A DNA stretch of 64,000 nucleotides from Paenibacillus sp. FSL R5-0623 (GCF_037974265.1 NZ_CP150233.1:6200001-6264000); one strand, 5' to 3'; counted from the stretch's first letter, positions 27,354 through 37,072 are shown. Notes: generated by a model not told the origin, from the sequence alone. Translations and numbers: made by a program.

Positions 27354-28757
27354 TTATCCGCGGTTCGTAATCCATTGCTCGGTGATCTCCAGTACCTTCT
27401 CACTGCGTCCAATCGCTTCGGCAACTTGACCCGAAGCTGTTCCGCCGTAAACATTACGAGCGTTCACAACCGCTTCCGGTTGCAGCACATCGTAGATCCG
27501 GTCATCAAACAACGGTGAGAACTGACGGAATTCATCAATCGTCAGATCCAGCAAATACTTGCTGTTCTGGATGCAGTACAGTACTGTTTTACCAATCACT
27601 TCATGCGCCTGACGGAAAGGTAAACCTTCGCCTACGAGGAAGTCGGCAATATCCGTAGCGTTGGAGAAATCCTGGTTGACCGCTTGACGCATTCGATCCT
27701 TGTTCACTGTCATTGTTGCGATCATTGGAGCAAACAGTTGCAGTGCACCCTCCAGCGTCGCTACTGTATCAAACATGCCTTCTTTGTCTTCCTGCATGTC
27801 TTTGTTGTATGCCAGTGGAAGAGATTTCAGTACCGTCAGCAAACCGATCAGGTTGCCGTACACACGTCCTGTTTTACCACGAACGAGTTCAGGAACGTCC
27901 GGATTTTTCTTCTGAGGCATAATGCTGCTGCCTGTGCAGAACGCATCGTCCAGTTCAACGAATCCAAACTCTGTGCTGCTCCACAGGACTAACTCTTCAC
28001 TCAGACGAGACAAGTGAGTCATGATCAGCGAAGCTGCCGCCAGGAACTCAACGATGAAATCACGGTCACTTACTGCATCCAGACTGTTCTCGTACACACC
28101 ATCAAAGCCCAGTTGTTCTGCCACAAAATGACGGTCAATTGGGAATGTTGTGCCTGCAAGCGCACCTGCGCCCAGTGGCAGGATGTTAATGCGTTTGTAG
28201 CTGTCCATCAGACGCTCTGCATCCCGTTGGAACATGGAGACATACGCCATCAGATGATGTGCGAACAGAATGGGCTGTGCCCGTTGAAGATGCGTATAAC
28301 CCGGTACGATGGTATCGAGGTTATCTTTTGCTTGTCCAATCAGTGCTTCCTGCAAGGAATGCAGCATGCCTACAAATCCAACCACGCGCTCACGGAGGTA
28401 CAAGTGCATATCTGTTGCAACCTGATCGTTCCGACTACGGCCTGTATGTAATTTGCCGCCTACAGGGCCAATCGTTTCGATCAGGTTTTTCTCAATATTC
28501 ATGTGGATGTCTTCGTCCGATACGGAGAATTCCACTTCGCCCGCACGAATTTTGTGCAGAACGGTGATCAGTCCTTCTTTAATGGTCTCTACATCTTCCG
28601 CTGGCAGAATACCGCATTTGCCCAGCATCGTCACATGGGCCAGACTGCCCTGAATATCTTCCTCAGCCAAAGCCTTGTCAAAATTGATCGATGCCGTATA
28701 TTCCTCAACCAAATGATTGGTTTGTTTTGTAAAACGTCCTCCCCACAGCTTGCTCAC
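27354..28757 (-). CDS. argH: Argininosuccinate lyase
   Basis: Last step of arginine synthesis: argininosuccinate to arginine and fumarate. It is 467 residues from the GTG at 28755-28757, which has AAAGGGGAG upstream and gives the usual start VSKLWGGRFTK; longer readings to 28829 have no site. The fumarase/aspartase family signature GSSIMPQKKNPD (about 280) and TGRSRNDQVATD (about 110) are intact. It is the last gene of the arg cluster, about 110 nt after argG. Confidence 0.97.
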   Translation of the reverse strand: MSKLWGGRFTKQTNHLVEEYTASINFDKALAEEDIQGSLAHVTMLGKCGILPAEDVETIKEGLITVLHKIRAGEVEFSVSDEDIHMNIEKNLIETIGPVGGKLHTGRSRNDQVATDMHLYLRERVVGFVGMLHSLQEALIGQAKDNLDTIVPGYTHLQRAQPILFAHHLMAYVSMFQRDAERLMDSYKRINILPLGAGALAGTTFPIDRHFVAEQLGFDGVYENSLDAVSDRDFIVEFLAAASLIMTHLSRLSEELVLWSSTEFGFVELDDAFCTGSSIMPQKKNPDVPELVRGKTGRVYGNLIGLLTVLKSLPLAYNKDMQEDKEGMFDTVATLEGALQLFAPMIATMTVNKDRMRQAVNQDFSNATDIADFLVGEGLPFRQAHEVIGKTVLYCIQNSKYLLDLTIDEFRQFSPLFDDRIYDVLQPEAVVNARNVYGGTASGQVAEAIGRSEKVLEITEQWITNRG

Positions 28758-28864
28758 GGTGAGTACTCCCCTTTCGCTCATGGACAAAGCCGCTCCTGCC
28801 AGATGTGCAAGAACGGCCTGCCTTGTCATTTATATTGATATAGCTCTATAGATGCAGGTTGAAA

Positions 28865-30100
28865 TTAGTTTTTGTTTTGCTCCACGCCGGAGTTTACTTT
28901 CAAACGCAGTGCATTCAGGCGGATAAAGCCTGTTGCATCACCTTGATCGTAGGCTTGCGTTGGATCAGCTTCCATCGTTGCGATGTCAGGATTGTAGAGG
29001 CTGACAGGACTTTTCACACCTGCGCCGATGATGTTGCCTTTATACAATTTCACACGAACGGTACCTGTTACATTTTTCTGGCTTTCAGTCACCAGCGCTT
29101 GCAGCGCCAAACGTTCCGGTGCGAACCAGAAACCGTTGTATACCAGTGTGCTATAACGTGTGATCAGGCTATCACGCAGGTTCATCACTTCACGGTCCAT
29201 CGTGATGGATTCCATTTTGCGATGTGCTGTAAACAAGATTGTTCCACCTGGTGTCTCGTATACGCCACGGCTCTTCATACCAACAAAACGGTTCTCGACC
29301 ATATCTACACGACCAATACCATGTTTGCCACCCAACTCGTTCAGTTGCTCCATCACTTGCAGTGGGCTCAAGCGCTCACCGTTCAGTGCAACACAGTCGC
29401 CTTGTTCGAACTCCAGTTCAACATATTCCGCTTGATCTGGTGCATCTTCAGGTGCACTGCTCAGCAGGAACATGTCTTTGTTCTCGTCCGCACTTGGATC
29501 GAACCAAGGATCTTCGAGCACACCGCTCTCATAGCTGATATGCAGCAGGTTACGGTCTGTCGAGTACGGTTTAGCCGCAGATGCGGTTACCGGAATGCCA
29601 TGTTTTTCAGCGTAAGCAATCATCTCGGCACGTCCCGGGAACTGGTTACGGAATTCTTCCAGACGCCAAGGTGCAATTACGTTAATGTCTGGTGTCAGTG
29701 CAGCCGCGTTCAGCTCAAAGCGAACTTGGTCATTTCCTTTACCTGTAGCACCGTGAGCGATGGCTGTAGCACCTTCTGCACGAGCGATATCCACCATGCG
29801 TTTAGCGATCAGTGGACGAGCGATACTTGTACCAAGCAGGTATTGTCCTTCATAGAGGGCGCCAGCCTGGAACATCGGATAGATGAAATCTTTTGCGAAC
29901 TCATCGCGCAGATCGTCAATGTATACTTTGGAAGCGCCTGTTGCCAGTGCTTTTTCCTCCAAACCGTCCAATTCATCCTTTTGTCCAATATCCGCTGTGA
30001 ATGCGATAATCTCTGCATCATATGTTTCTTTCAACCATTTCAAAATTACAGATGTGTCCAACCCGCCTGAATATGCGAGTACAATTTTTTCCTTAGCCAT
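28865..30100 (-). CDS. argG: Argininosuccinate synthase
   Basis: ATP-dependent joining of citrulline and aspartate. It is 411 residues from the ATG at 30098-30100 (GGGGAGGA upstream; a TTG two codons earlier is possible). N-type ATP pyrophosphatase P-loop AYSGGLDTSV (about 8-17), and GATGKGNDQVRFE (about 115). It is followed by argH. The 280-bp gap before it contains a hairpin repeat. Confidence 0.97.
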   Translation of the reverse strand: MAKEKIVLAYSGGLDTSVILKWLKETYDAEIIAFTADIGQKDELDGLEEKALATGASKVYIDDLRDEFAKDFIYPMFQAGALYEGQYLLGTSIARPLIAKRMVDIARAEGATAIAHGATGKGNDQVRFELNAAALTPDINVIAPWRLEEFRNQFPGRAEMIAYAEKHGIPVTASAAKPYSTDRNLLHISYESGVLEDPWFDPSADENKDMFLLSSAPEDAPDQAEYVELEFEQGDCVALNGERLSPLQVMEQLNELGGKHGIGRVDMVENRFVGMKSRGVYETPGGTILFTAHRKMESITMDREVMNLRDSLITRYSTLVYNGFWFAPERLALQALVTESQKNVTGTVRVKLYKGNIIGAGVKSPVSLYNPDIATMEADPTQAYDQGDATGFIRLNALRLKVNSGVEQNKN

Positions 30101-30165
30101 GTTCAATGGTCCTCCCCAAGATCAGTTGCTATAAGTTAAACCCTTGTTCATCCACTGATCACTAC

Positions 30166-30286
30166 GACTACAGAAAACCTTTTGATCGCTGTTATCCCCT
30201 AATTTTCTTGAATCCCTTTTAAAAGGAGAAAATTCGGTTATAAAGGCGAACGCTTCGCTTCTACAGGCTCTTTCTGTAATCTCCGT
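30166..30286. repeat. Long-hairpin intergenic repeat, copy A (argF-argG gap)
   Basis: It has the same plan as the copy at 32899: outer arm ACAGAAA/TTTCTGT, GATCGCTGTTATCCCC left arm, TTATAAAGGCGAACGC right arm, and a central AATTTTC/GAAAATT stem replacing the GATTTC/GAAATC of other copies. The small side hairpin GCGAACGCTTCGC is conserved. Confidence 0.75.
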
Positions 30287-30383
30287 TTTTGTGTATGTTT
30301 CAGTATAAACTTATTAATCATTTATATTTTATCTATCATCGCGAAATCTGCGCCTAAAATCAACCCATTCAATGAAATAGCAG

Positions 30384-31349
30384 CTATTCGCTCATTAATG
30401 CAGCCATTAATGCTTTCTGTGCATGCAAGCGATTCTCCGCCTGATCAAAGATCAGGGAGTTCGGTCCGTCAATTACACCGGCACTCACTTCTTCACCGCG
30501 GTGTGCTGGCAGACAATGCAAGAACATGTAGTCCGGCTTCGCACCTTTCATCAGTTCCTCGTCCACTTGATATGCCGCAAATGCCTGCTCACGAATCTTC
30601 TGCTCTTCCTCAAAGCCCATGCTCGCCCATACATCCGTATACACGATATCTGCATCTTTGGCTGCTTCTTGTGCACTGTACGTTACAGTCACTTCAGAAC
30701 CGCTCTCCTGTGCGATAATGCGCGCCTGTTCCACAACTGCGCTATCCGGCTCATAGCCTTCTGGCGTTGCTACAGCAACATGCATTCCCATCTTCGCTGC
30801 ACCGAGCATCAGGGAGTGCGCCATGTTGTTGCCATCTCCGATGTAGGCCATTTTCAGACCTGCCAGTTTGCCTTTGTGCTCAAGCACCGTTTGGAAGTCC
30901 GCCAGTACCTGGCAAGGATGCGCTGCATCGCTCAGGCCATTAATGACTGGAACATCGGCATGCTCTGCCAGTTCAGTTACATTATGGTGTCCAAAGGTAC
31001 GAATCATGATGCCATCCAGGTAGCGGGACAATACTTTGGCTGTATCATGTGTTGTTTCCCCGCGACCCAGCTGGATATCATTTTTGCTCAGGAAGAGCGC
31101 ATGTCCACCCAATTGGAACATGCCGACTTCAAAAGATACACGTGTACGTGTGGATGATTTTTCAAAAATAAGTCCGATCGTTTTGCCTTTCAACGGTTGA
31201 AAAGGTACACCGCTTTTTTGCTTGCCTTTAATCTCAATCGCGAGATCAAGCAGATAACGAATCTCCTCTGCTGTGTAGTCCGTGAACTCGATAAAATCCC
31301 GGCCTCTCAGATCAATCTTCTGAATCTTTTCCGTCTGTTGTGCTGTCAT
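30384..31349 (-). CDS. argF: Ornithine carbamoyltransferase
   Basis: Forms citrulline from ornithine and carbamoyl phosphate. It is 321 residues. The carbamoyl-phosphate site SSTRTRVSFE (about 60), the ornithine-binding DVWASMGFEEE (about 235) and catalytic HCLPAHRGEEV (about 275) are all present. ATG start with AAGGAGGAC upstream. It lies between argD and argG on the minus strand. Carbamoyl phosphate synthase genes are not in the window. Confidence 0.97.
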   Translation of the reverse strand: MTAQQTEKIQKIDLRGRDFIEFTDYTAEEIRYLLDLAIEIKGKQKSGVPFQPLKGKTIGLIFEKSSTRTRVSFEVGMFQLGGHALFLSKNDIQLGRGETTHDTAKVLSRYLDGIMIRTFGHHNVTELAEHADVPVINGLSDAAHPCQVLADFQTVLEHKGKLAGLKMAYIGDGNNMAHSLMLGAAKMGMHVAVATPEGYEPDSAVVEQARIIAQESGSEVTVTYSAQEAAKDADIVYTDVWASMGFEEEQKIREQAFAAYQVDEELMKGAKPDYMFLHCLPAHRGEEVSAGVIDGPNSLIFDQAENRLHAQKALMAALMSE

Positions 31350-31480
31350 CTATAATGTCCTCCTTATTTCCGGTTCCCTGCACCCGCATGGGCAGAAGAG
31401 AGCACCGTTAACATCGTGTTTGGTACTTCTCAAGTTTATCTTCCGCAAGTTCACCGCGCGGCTACAGGGATTCATCATCT

Positions 31481-31520
31481 CGTTCTGCTTCGAGGCCGGT
31501 AATGGCCCCGAGACAGAACG
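31481..31520. terminator. Stem-loop downstream of argD
   Basis: CGTTCTG...TCG-GGCC pairs with GGCC-CGA...CAGAACG around GGTAAT, 15 nt after the argD stop. No T-run follows on the minus strand, so it is more likely an attenuating or mRNA-stabilising hairpin than a full terminator. Confidence 0.4.
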
Positions 31521-31535
31521 GTTCTCATTTTTATG

Positions 31536-32789
31536 TTAGGCTTTGGCCGTTACGTGCTCTTCGATCAATGTAGCTACCAGGGATACCGCCTCGTCGATCT
31601 CTTCTTTGCTCACATACAAGTTCGGAAGCAAACGAATCACATTCGGACCTGCAGAGACGAACAAGATCCCGCGTTTTTGCCCAGCAAGGACAATATCACC
31701 TACCGGCTCAGCACATTCGATGCCGACCAACAATCCCAAGCCACGAACTTCCTTCACAAAGGAGTTACCCGCCAAATGATCCCGCAGGGAGCTCATCAGG
31801 TATTCGCCCATCTCTGCTGCACGCTCTGGCAAGCGATCTTCCAGCATCGTTTCGATTGTTGCAATTACAACGGATGAAGCAAGTGGTGTTCCGCCAAATG
31901 TTGTCGCATGGCTACCTGGCGTGAATGCATCCCGCAGGAAACCTTTACCCAGCATCGCTCCTACTGGGAAACCACTACCGATACCTTTGGCAACGGTGAA
32001 CACGTCCGGCTCAATACCATAATGCTCGTGCGCGAACAGTTTTCCTGTCCGTCCCATTCCCGTTTGAACTTCATCGACAATCAACAGCAACCCATGCTCG
32101 TCACACAGTTTCCGTACATGTTGGACGAATTCCGGTTCAACCGGATATACACCACCTTCGGCCTGAACCATTTCCAGCATAATAGCTGCTGTGTTGGGTC
32201 CAATTGCCGCTTCAAGGGCAGGGATATCATGCAAAGGTACGGTTACAAATCCGGCTGGCAATGGCAAAAATCCTTCTTTCACCTTATCCTGTCCAGTTGC
32301 TGTCAGTGTAGCAAGTGTCCGACCATGGAAGGACTGGGCAAATGTGATCACTTCATACCGATCTGTGCCTTTCACCTTCTGGTGATAACGACGTGCGACT
32401 TTAATAGCTGCTTCGTTCGCTTCGGCACCACTGTTACAGAAAAACACTGCGTCAGCGCACGTATTGGCTGTCAACAATGCTGCTGCTTTCTCCTGACCCG
32501 GAATCTGGAACAGGTTGGACACATGCCACAACTCATCAATCTGAGCTTTCAGCTTGGCTCCAACTTTCTCCGGTGCATGGCCCAGGCTAGTTACAGCGAG
32601 TCCGCACATGAAATCGAGATAGCGATTGCCCTGGTCATCCCACAACCAGCTGCCTTTACCTTTAACCAGACTGATTGGATAACGCGCATACGTTTGGAAA
32701 AGCGAGCTTTCCGTCTGTGCCGCTGCACCTGTTGCTGTTGCGCCCGCTACCGCTGTGCCAGAACCTGGCTGTTCGTTGCCTTTTGCCAT
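31536..32789 (-). CDS. argD: Acetylornithine aminotransferase
   Basis: PLP-dependent class III aminotransferase making N-acetylornithine. About 417 residues from the ATG at 32787-32789; AAGGAG is 10 nt upstream. An ATG two codons earlier (32795) is nearly as good. Motifs are NSGAEANEAAIKVARRY (about 125), the dioxygen-free DEVQTGMGRTGKLFA (about 240) and the PLP Lys in FTVAKGIGSG (about 270). The Ala/Thr/Gly-rich first 25 residues are longer than usual and look like a low-complexity tail. It is followed by argF. Confidence 0.95.
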   Translation of the reverse strand: MAKGNEQPGSGTAVAGATATGAAAQTESSLFQTYARYPISLVKGKGSWLWDDQGNRYLDFMCGLAVTSLGHAPEKVGAKLKAQIDELWHVSNLFQIPGQEKAAALLTANTCADAVFFCNSGAEANEAAIKVARRYHQKVKGTDRYEVITFAQSFHGRTLATLTATGQDKVKEGFLPLPAGFVTVPLHDIPALEAAIGPNTAAIMLEMVQAEGGVYPVEPEFVQHVRKLCDEHGLLLIVDEVQTGMGRTGKLFAHEHYGIEPDVFTVAKGIGSGFPVGAMLGKGFLRDAFTPGSHATTFGGTPLASSVVIATIETMLEDRLPERAAEMGEYLMSSLRDHLAGNSFVKEVRGLGLLVGIECAEPVGDIVLAGQKRGILFVSAGPNVIRLLPNLYVSKEEIDEAVSLVATLIEEHVTAKA

Positions 32790-32898
32790 GACCATATCAC
32801 TCCTTATTGGTTGGTACACGCCTAAGGTGAATAAACATAACACTAGATCACTTCGATTGCAGTCCATCTTCCGAACGTATGCATACTTCCACTTCGAT

Positions 32899-33009
32899 GA
32901 CAGAACAACCTTCTGATCGCTGTTATCCCCGGATTTCTTTGATTAATTTTCTAAAGGGGGAAATCCATTGATAAAGGCGAACGCTTCGCTTCTTCAGGTT
33001 ATTTCTGTC
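32899..33009. repeat. Long-hairpin intergenic repeat, copy B (argB-argD gap)
   Basis: A 111-bp imperfect inverted repeat. The outer arms GACAGAACAACCTT and AGGTTATTTCTGTC pair, then ATCGCTGTTATCCCC with the GATAAAGGCGAACG arm, then GGATTTC with GAAATCC. A side hairpin (GCGAA-CGC-TTCGC) sits in the right arm. It fills most of the gap before argD, and no gene lies here. Confidence 0.8.
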
Positions 33010-33147
33010 CTCTCCGTTCTTGCGTCTTTTCTTCAGATTGGCACTGCACTCTGCGTTATCGCGTTATGCCCAGATTCACAAAAAAGCCGTGCACATATTT
33101 TTTTATTTAATATAAGACTATTAAGACCCCAGCACACTGAGAGCAAA

Positions 33148-33987
33148 TTATTGCATACGGATGATTCTTGTTCCGATGATTTCTCCGCCGAGCACTCGGC
33201 TCAGGATTTGGGGTTCGCTGCCGTCTACGATGACGACCTCACGTACTTGACCATGGATACAAGCGATAGCTGCACGCACTTTGGGAATCATGCCGCCATA
33301 GATTTCTCCAGTCTGGATCATGTCCTCAATCTCTTGTACAGATACGGATGGCAGTACTTTTTTCTCGCCGCCTACGTTCTTCATGATGCCAGGAACGTCG
33401 GTCACGACAATCATCCGGCTTACGCCGAGATGAGACGCCACTGCACCCGCAGCTGTATCTGCGTTGATGTTGTAGCGTTGTCCGGTTGTATCCACACCAA
33501 CGGGCGCAATAACCGGCATATAACCCATGTTCACGATGCCTTGGATAATCTCTGCGTTCACACCAGTGACATCGCCTACCCAACCGATCTCTGCGTGGTT
33601 CGATACGGGCTTCGCCTGAATCAGACCTCCATCGACGCCGGACAAGCCTAGTGCACGACCGCCCACACGTTGAATCAGACGCACGATGTGTTTGTTGATG
33701 CTGCCCGCAAGCACCATCTCCACTACGTCCAGCACAGGTTCAGTTGTTTTGCGCAGGCCGTTAACGAATTCGGTTTCGATACCAAGCTTCGCCAAGTTAT
33801 CTGAGATCGCAGGACCTCCACCATGCACGATTACCGGCTGTGTGCCCTGAGACTGCAGATCACGCAGATCCGCAAAGAAAGACTCGGGCAATGCTGCCAG
33901 CGTGCTGCCTCCACATTTCATGACAAACATCTGTTTCTCTGTGCTCGCTTCCGTTGCGGTACTCTCGTTTGGCATTGTTGAATTCAT
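33148..33987 (-). CDS. argB: Acetylglutamate kinase
   Basis: Phosphorylates N-acetylglutamate. It is 279 residues, with an amino-acid kinase fold: KCGGSTLAALPE (about 24-35), the substrate loop VHGGGPAISDN (about 53) and VTDVPGIMKN (about 200). ATG start with AAGGAG 9 nt upstream. The first 18 residues are a Ser/Thr/Glu-rich extension. It is flanked on both sides by hairpin repeats. Confidence 0.96.
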   Translation of the reverse strand: MNSTMPNESTATEASTEKQMFVMKCGGSTLAALPESFFADLRDLQSQGTQPVIVHGGGPAISDNLAKLGIETEFVNGLRKTTEPVLDVVEMVLAGSINKHIVRLIQRVGGRALGLSGVDGGLIQAKPVSNHAEIGWVGDVTGVNAEIIQGIVNMGYMPVIAPVGVDTTGQRYNINADTAAGAVASHLGVSRMIVVTDVPGIMKNVGGEKKVLPSVSVQEIEDMIQTGEIYGGMIPKVRAAIACIHGQVREVVIVDGSEPQILSRVLGGEIIGTRIIRMQ

Positions 33988-34073
33988 GAGGGCAAGCTCC
34001 TTCCATAGTAAAAATTACATTCAAAAAAATATAACACTTTTATAAGGTGACGAAGGCTGGTAGGAGTCCATTC

Positions 34074-34195
34074 CGAATTCGGATTGTTCTTTCGATCGCT
34101 GTTGTCTCCAGGTTTCTTGAATTATCCTTATATAGGGGAATACCCGGAGACAAAGGCGACCGCTCCGCTTCTGCAGAATCAATTCCGTCTTCTCC
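34074..34195. repeat. Long-hairpin intergenic repeat, copy C (argJ-argB gap)
   Basis: Diverged copy in which the TTATCCCC/GGGGATAA pairing of other copies is changed to TTGTCTCC/GGAGACAA, keeping the stem. The CGATCGCTG left arm and GGCGACCGCTCCGCTTCTGCAG right arm (again with both side-hairpin arms altered) are recognisable. Confidence 0.7.
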
Positions 34196-34267
34196 ATTAC
34201 TATCACTATATATCCAACACCAAACAACAAGTTTAAATTTCTTTTGATAATTTTTGAAACATCTCAC

Positions 34268-34300
34268 GAAACAGCTTCACAATAGAAGACAGCTGTTTCG
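34268..34300. terminator. Stem-loop downstream of argJ
   Basis: GAAACAGCT and AGCTGTTTC form a 9-bp stem, 25 nt after the argJ stop codon. There is no T-run on the minus strand, so its strength as a terminator is doubtful. Confidence 0.35.
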
Positions 34301-34324
34301 CAAAACTTTTATCCCAAAGACTAA

Positions 34325-35563
34325 TCACGTGCGGTATGCGGCGTTAATTCGGACGTAGTCATACGTCAGGTCACAGCCCCAGGCTGTTGCTGTTCCTTCG
34401 CCGTGGTGCAGATCTACCACAATGCGAACTGTATCGGTCTGCAAATAGGCCAAGGCCGCTTCTTCGTCAAACACAACTGGGCGGGACTGCGCAAGTACCG
34501 AGATATCTCCCAAACGGATATCTACGGTATCCGGGTTCACCGGCTGTCCTGCACGCCCTACGGCTGCAATAATCCGTCCCCAGTTAGCATCTGCGCCGAA
34601 CATGGCTGATTTCACCAGACTGGAACCGATGACAGTTTTCGCGATTGCTTGCGCGGACTCATCACTTACTGCTCCTGTAACTTCTACCTCGACCAGTTTA
34701 GTTGCTCCTTCACCATCGCGAGCAATGGCTTTGGCCAATACTTGGCATACATAGGTGAAGCCGGCTGCAAAAGCGTCCCAATCCGGATGCTCTGTCGTCA
34801 ACTCTTCATTGCCTGCATATCCACTGGACATAGCTACCAGCATGTCGTTTGTACTTGTATCCCCATCGACGGTAATCATGTTGAATGTATGATTCGTAGC
34901 CTGGCGCAGCAGGCTCTGCAACGCTTTTGCACCAATGACCGCGTCAGATGTCATGAAAGCGAGCATTGTCGCCATATTCGGATGAATCATACCCGAGCCT
35001 TTGGCGGCTCCCGCAATCGTAACCGTCTTGCCGTTAACTATAACGGAGACGCAAGCTTCCTTTTTCACCAAATCCGTTGTCAGAATCGCTTGTGAAAATT
35101 GTTCCGCCTCATTCGACTCCTTGCCCATATGCGCCGGAAGTCCGGTGATGCCTGAATGTACAGCATCCATTTTGAGCAATTCCCCAATGACACCTGTGGA
35201 TGCCACAGCCACGTCCTCTTCCGCCACACCCAACTCACGCGCAGCGGCCGAACGCATCGCATAAGCATCTTCTTCCCCTTGTTGCCCTGTACATGCATTC
35301 GCATTACCACTGTTAACGATAACAGCCTGAAGGCGTCCGTTGCTCAAGCTTTCGCGCGTTACTTTGAGTGGTGCCGCCTGAAACACGTTCGTTGTGTATA
35401 CAGCAGCAGCTGTAGCAGGTACATCACAGCGGATCGCTCCGATGTCATTACGAGATGTCTTTTTCAATCCACAGTGAAGTCCACCAGCAGTGAATCCCCC
35501 AGGGGTTACAATTGTTCCGTTCTCAACCACGGTAAAAGTCTGTTGCTCCACATTCGTTCCCAT
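34325..35563 (-). CDS. argJ: Bifunctional glutamate N-acetyltransferase / amino-acid acetyltransferase
   Basis: Recycles the acetyl group from acetylornithine to glutamate and may also make acetylglutamate from acetyl-CoA. It is 412 residues, the family length. The self-cleavage site is GMIHPNMATMLAFM, with Thr the new N-terminal nucleophile (about 191). GGGGGATATGAT precedes the ATG. It follows argC with 130 nt between. No separate argA is visible, in line with a bifunctional enzyme. Confidence 0.96.
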   Translation of the reverse strand: MGTNVEQQTFTVVENGTIVTPGGFTAGGLHCGLKKTSRNDIGAIRCDVPATAAAVYTTNVFQAAPLKVTRESLSNGRLQAVIVNSGNANACTGQQGEEDAYAMRSAAARELGVAEEDVAVASTGVIGELLKMDAVHSGITGLPAHMGKESNEAEQFSQAILTTDLVKKEACVSVIVNGKTVTIAGAAKGSGMIHPNMATMLAFMTSDAVIGAKALQSLLRQATNHTFNMITVDGDTSTNDMLVAMSSGYAGNEELTTEHPDWDAFAAGFTYVCQVLAKAIARDGEGATKLVEVEVTGAVSDESAQAIAKTVIGSSLVKSAMFGADANWGRIIAAVGRAGQPVNPDTVDIRLGDISVLAQSRPVVFDEEAALAYLQTDTVRIVVDLHHGEGTATAWGCDLTYDYVRINAAYRT

Positions 35564-35692
35564 ATCATATCCCCCGTATGCGTTCAGCTATATGCTGATG
35601 ATCGCTTGCTTAACCTTATCCGATCTCCCTAGTGACTCTGAGAGAGCACTTTTACACCGAATGTTCTAGTGCTCCTCCTGAATTCCAATCCC

Positions 35693-36742
35693 TTATGGAT
35701 ATACCGGTGTCATGTTCAGCCCGAGGTTCTCCTCCCATCCCATCATCAGGTTCATATTTTGAATCGCTTGCCCGGAAGCACCCTTCACCAGGTTGTCGAT
35801 GACCGAAATAATCGTTAAACGCCCTGTGCGAGAATCCACCGCAAATCCGATATCACAATAGTTGGATCCGTACACTTCTTTGGTAGAAGGCCAGATGCCC
35901 GGTTCACGTACACGTACGAAAGGTCTGTTCTCATAATATTTGCGGTATAAATCTACGATCTCCCGGTCGCTGTGTTCCCCAACGAGGTTTGCATACATCG
36001 TACTCATGATTCCACGTGTCATTGGCACCAGATGTGTTGTGAAGGTAACCGTAACAGGCGTTCCCGTTATACTGCCAAGCACTTGTTCGATCTCGGGAAT
36101 ATGTTGATGTTTATTCAGTTTATAGGCTTTGAAATTCTCATTCATCTCTGCATAATGATTTGTCAGACTTGTTCCGCGTCCTGCTCCAGATACGCCTGAT
36201 TTAGCATCAATAATAATAGTAGAAGGATCAATCCAGCCTGCCTCTACAGCAGGGATCAGTCCAAGAAGTGTAGCCGTTGGATAACAGCCTGGGTTGGATA
36301 TAAAATTCTGTCCCTTCACTTCTTCGCCATACACCTCAGCCATGCCGTATACCGCTTGTTCCAGCAAATCAGCTGAAGGCGCCGGATGTTTGTACCACTC
36401 TTCGTACACCGTTCCATCCTTGAGTCTGAAATCGCCAGACAAGTCAATCACCTTAAGTCCTGCTGCCAGTAGGCTCGGTACGAGCTTTGCACTTACGCCG
36501 GACGGGGTCGCTGTGAATACCAGATCCGCACGACTCGCAATTTCAGCCGGATCTACACCGTCGAGTGGCCTGTGAATCACGCCCGTCAAATGCGGAAATC
36601 CATCTGCGATGGACTCACCACTGCTCGATGATGAGATCACCGATGTGATTTCAACCAGCGGATGGTTCTGGAAAAAACGAATCAGCTCCACCCCGCCGTA
36701 GCCGGTGGAACCGACGATTGCTACTTTTAATTTGTTATTCAC
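35693..36742 (-). CDS. argC: N-acetyl-gamma-glutamyl-phosphate reductase
   Basis: NADPH-dependent reduction of acetylglutamyl phosphate. It is 349 residues from the GTG at 36740-36742 (GGGGGAGCGAGA upstream); the ORF is open upstream, but those 59 codons have no site and no similarity to the family. Nucleotide-binding GSTGYGGVELIR (about 10-21) and active-site Cys in SNPGCYPTAT (about 150). It is the first gene of the arginine cluster and follows a strong promoter. Confidence 0.97.
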   Translation of the reverse strand: MNNKLKVAIVGSTGYGGVELIRFFQNHPLVEITSVISSSSSGESIADGFPHLTGVIHRPLDGVDPAEIASRADLVFTATPSGVSAKLVPSLLAAGLKVIDLSGDFRLKDGTVYEEWYKHPAPSADLLEQAVYGMAEVYGEEVKGQNFISNPGCYPTATLLGLIPAVEAGWIDPSTIIIDAKSGVSGAGRGTSLTNHYAEMNENFKAYKLNKHQHIPEIEQVLGSITGTPVTVTFTTHLVPMTRGIMSTMYANLVGEHSDREIVDLYRKYYENRPFVRVREPGIWPSTKEVYGSNYCDIGFAVDSRTGRLTIISVIDNLVKGASGQAIQNMNLMMGWEENLGLNMTPVYP

Positions 36743-36838
36743 TCTCGCTCCCCCAATCTCGATGTATGCGCTACTTGTGCTATGTCCTTCTCTGAAGGAT
36801 AATCGAACACAGCAATTCCGTCGCTTATATGCATATTT

Positions 36839-36874
36839 GTGTATTATTATACGACTCTGGTTATATAAATACAA
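36839..36874 (-). promoter_or_regulatory. arg cluster promoter with ArgR/AhrC-like operator
   Basis: On the minus strand: -35 TTGTAT (36869-36874), a 17-bp spacer, -10 TATAAT (36846-36851). The inverted repeat GTAT-AATA-ATAC (core 36841-36852) lies over the -10, which is how an arginine repressor box (TNTGAAT...ATTCANA type, AT rich) would block transcription. Promoter call is good; operator identity is inferred from position and gene content. Confidence 0.6.
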
Positions 36875-37072
36875 CACTCTATCATCAATTTCACATGGAT
36901 TTCCATCCAATCCGAACATATCTTTTTTAACATCTGGGACGAATAGGTATACATCTGTTAAAATACGTATTAGTAGGAAACATTACAATCAGGGTCTCAT
37001 TCATAACTAACCTGCTAATCAAGGACATATGAATAGATTCATGATGGTCATAATGAGACATGGGGGACTATA

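Noticed and set aside
28859..30070. 403-codon open frame on the plus strand opposite argG
   Set aside because: It is the antisense frame of a clear argG gene, Cys/His/Phe rich with no domain, and no ribosome binding site.
30101..30383. T-box or arginine riboswitch before argG
   Set aside because: No T-box motif or specifier loop; the structure seen is the dispersed repeat shared with unrelated loci.
31908..32825. 305-codon open frame opposite argD
   Set aside because: Antisense shadow with no recognisable domain or ribosome binding site.
34021..34267. Small overlapping minus-strand ORFs of 69 and 75 codons
   Set aside because: They lie in hairpin repeat copy C and have no ribosome binding site.
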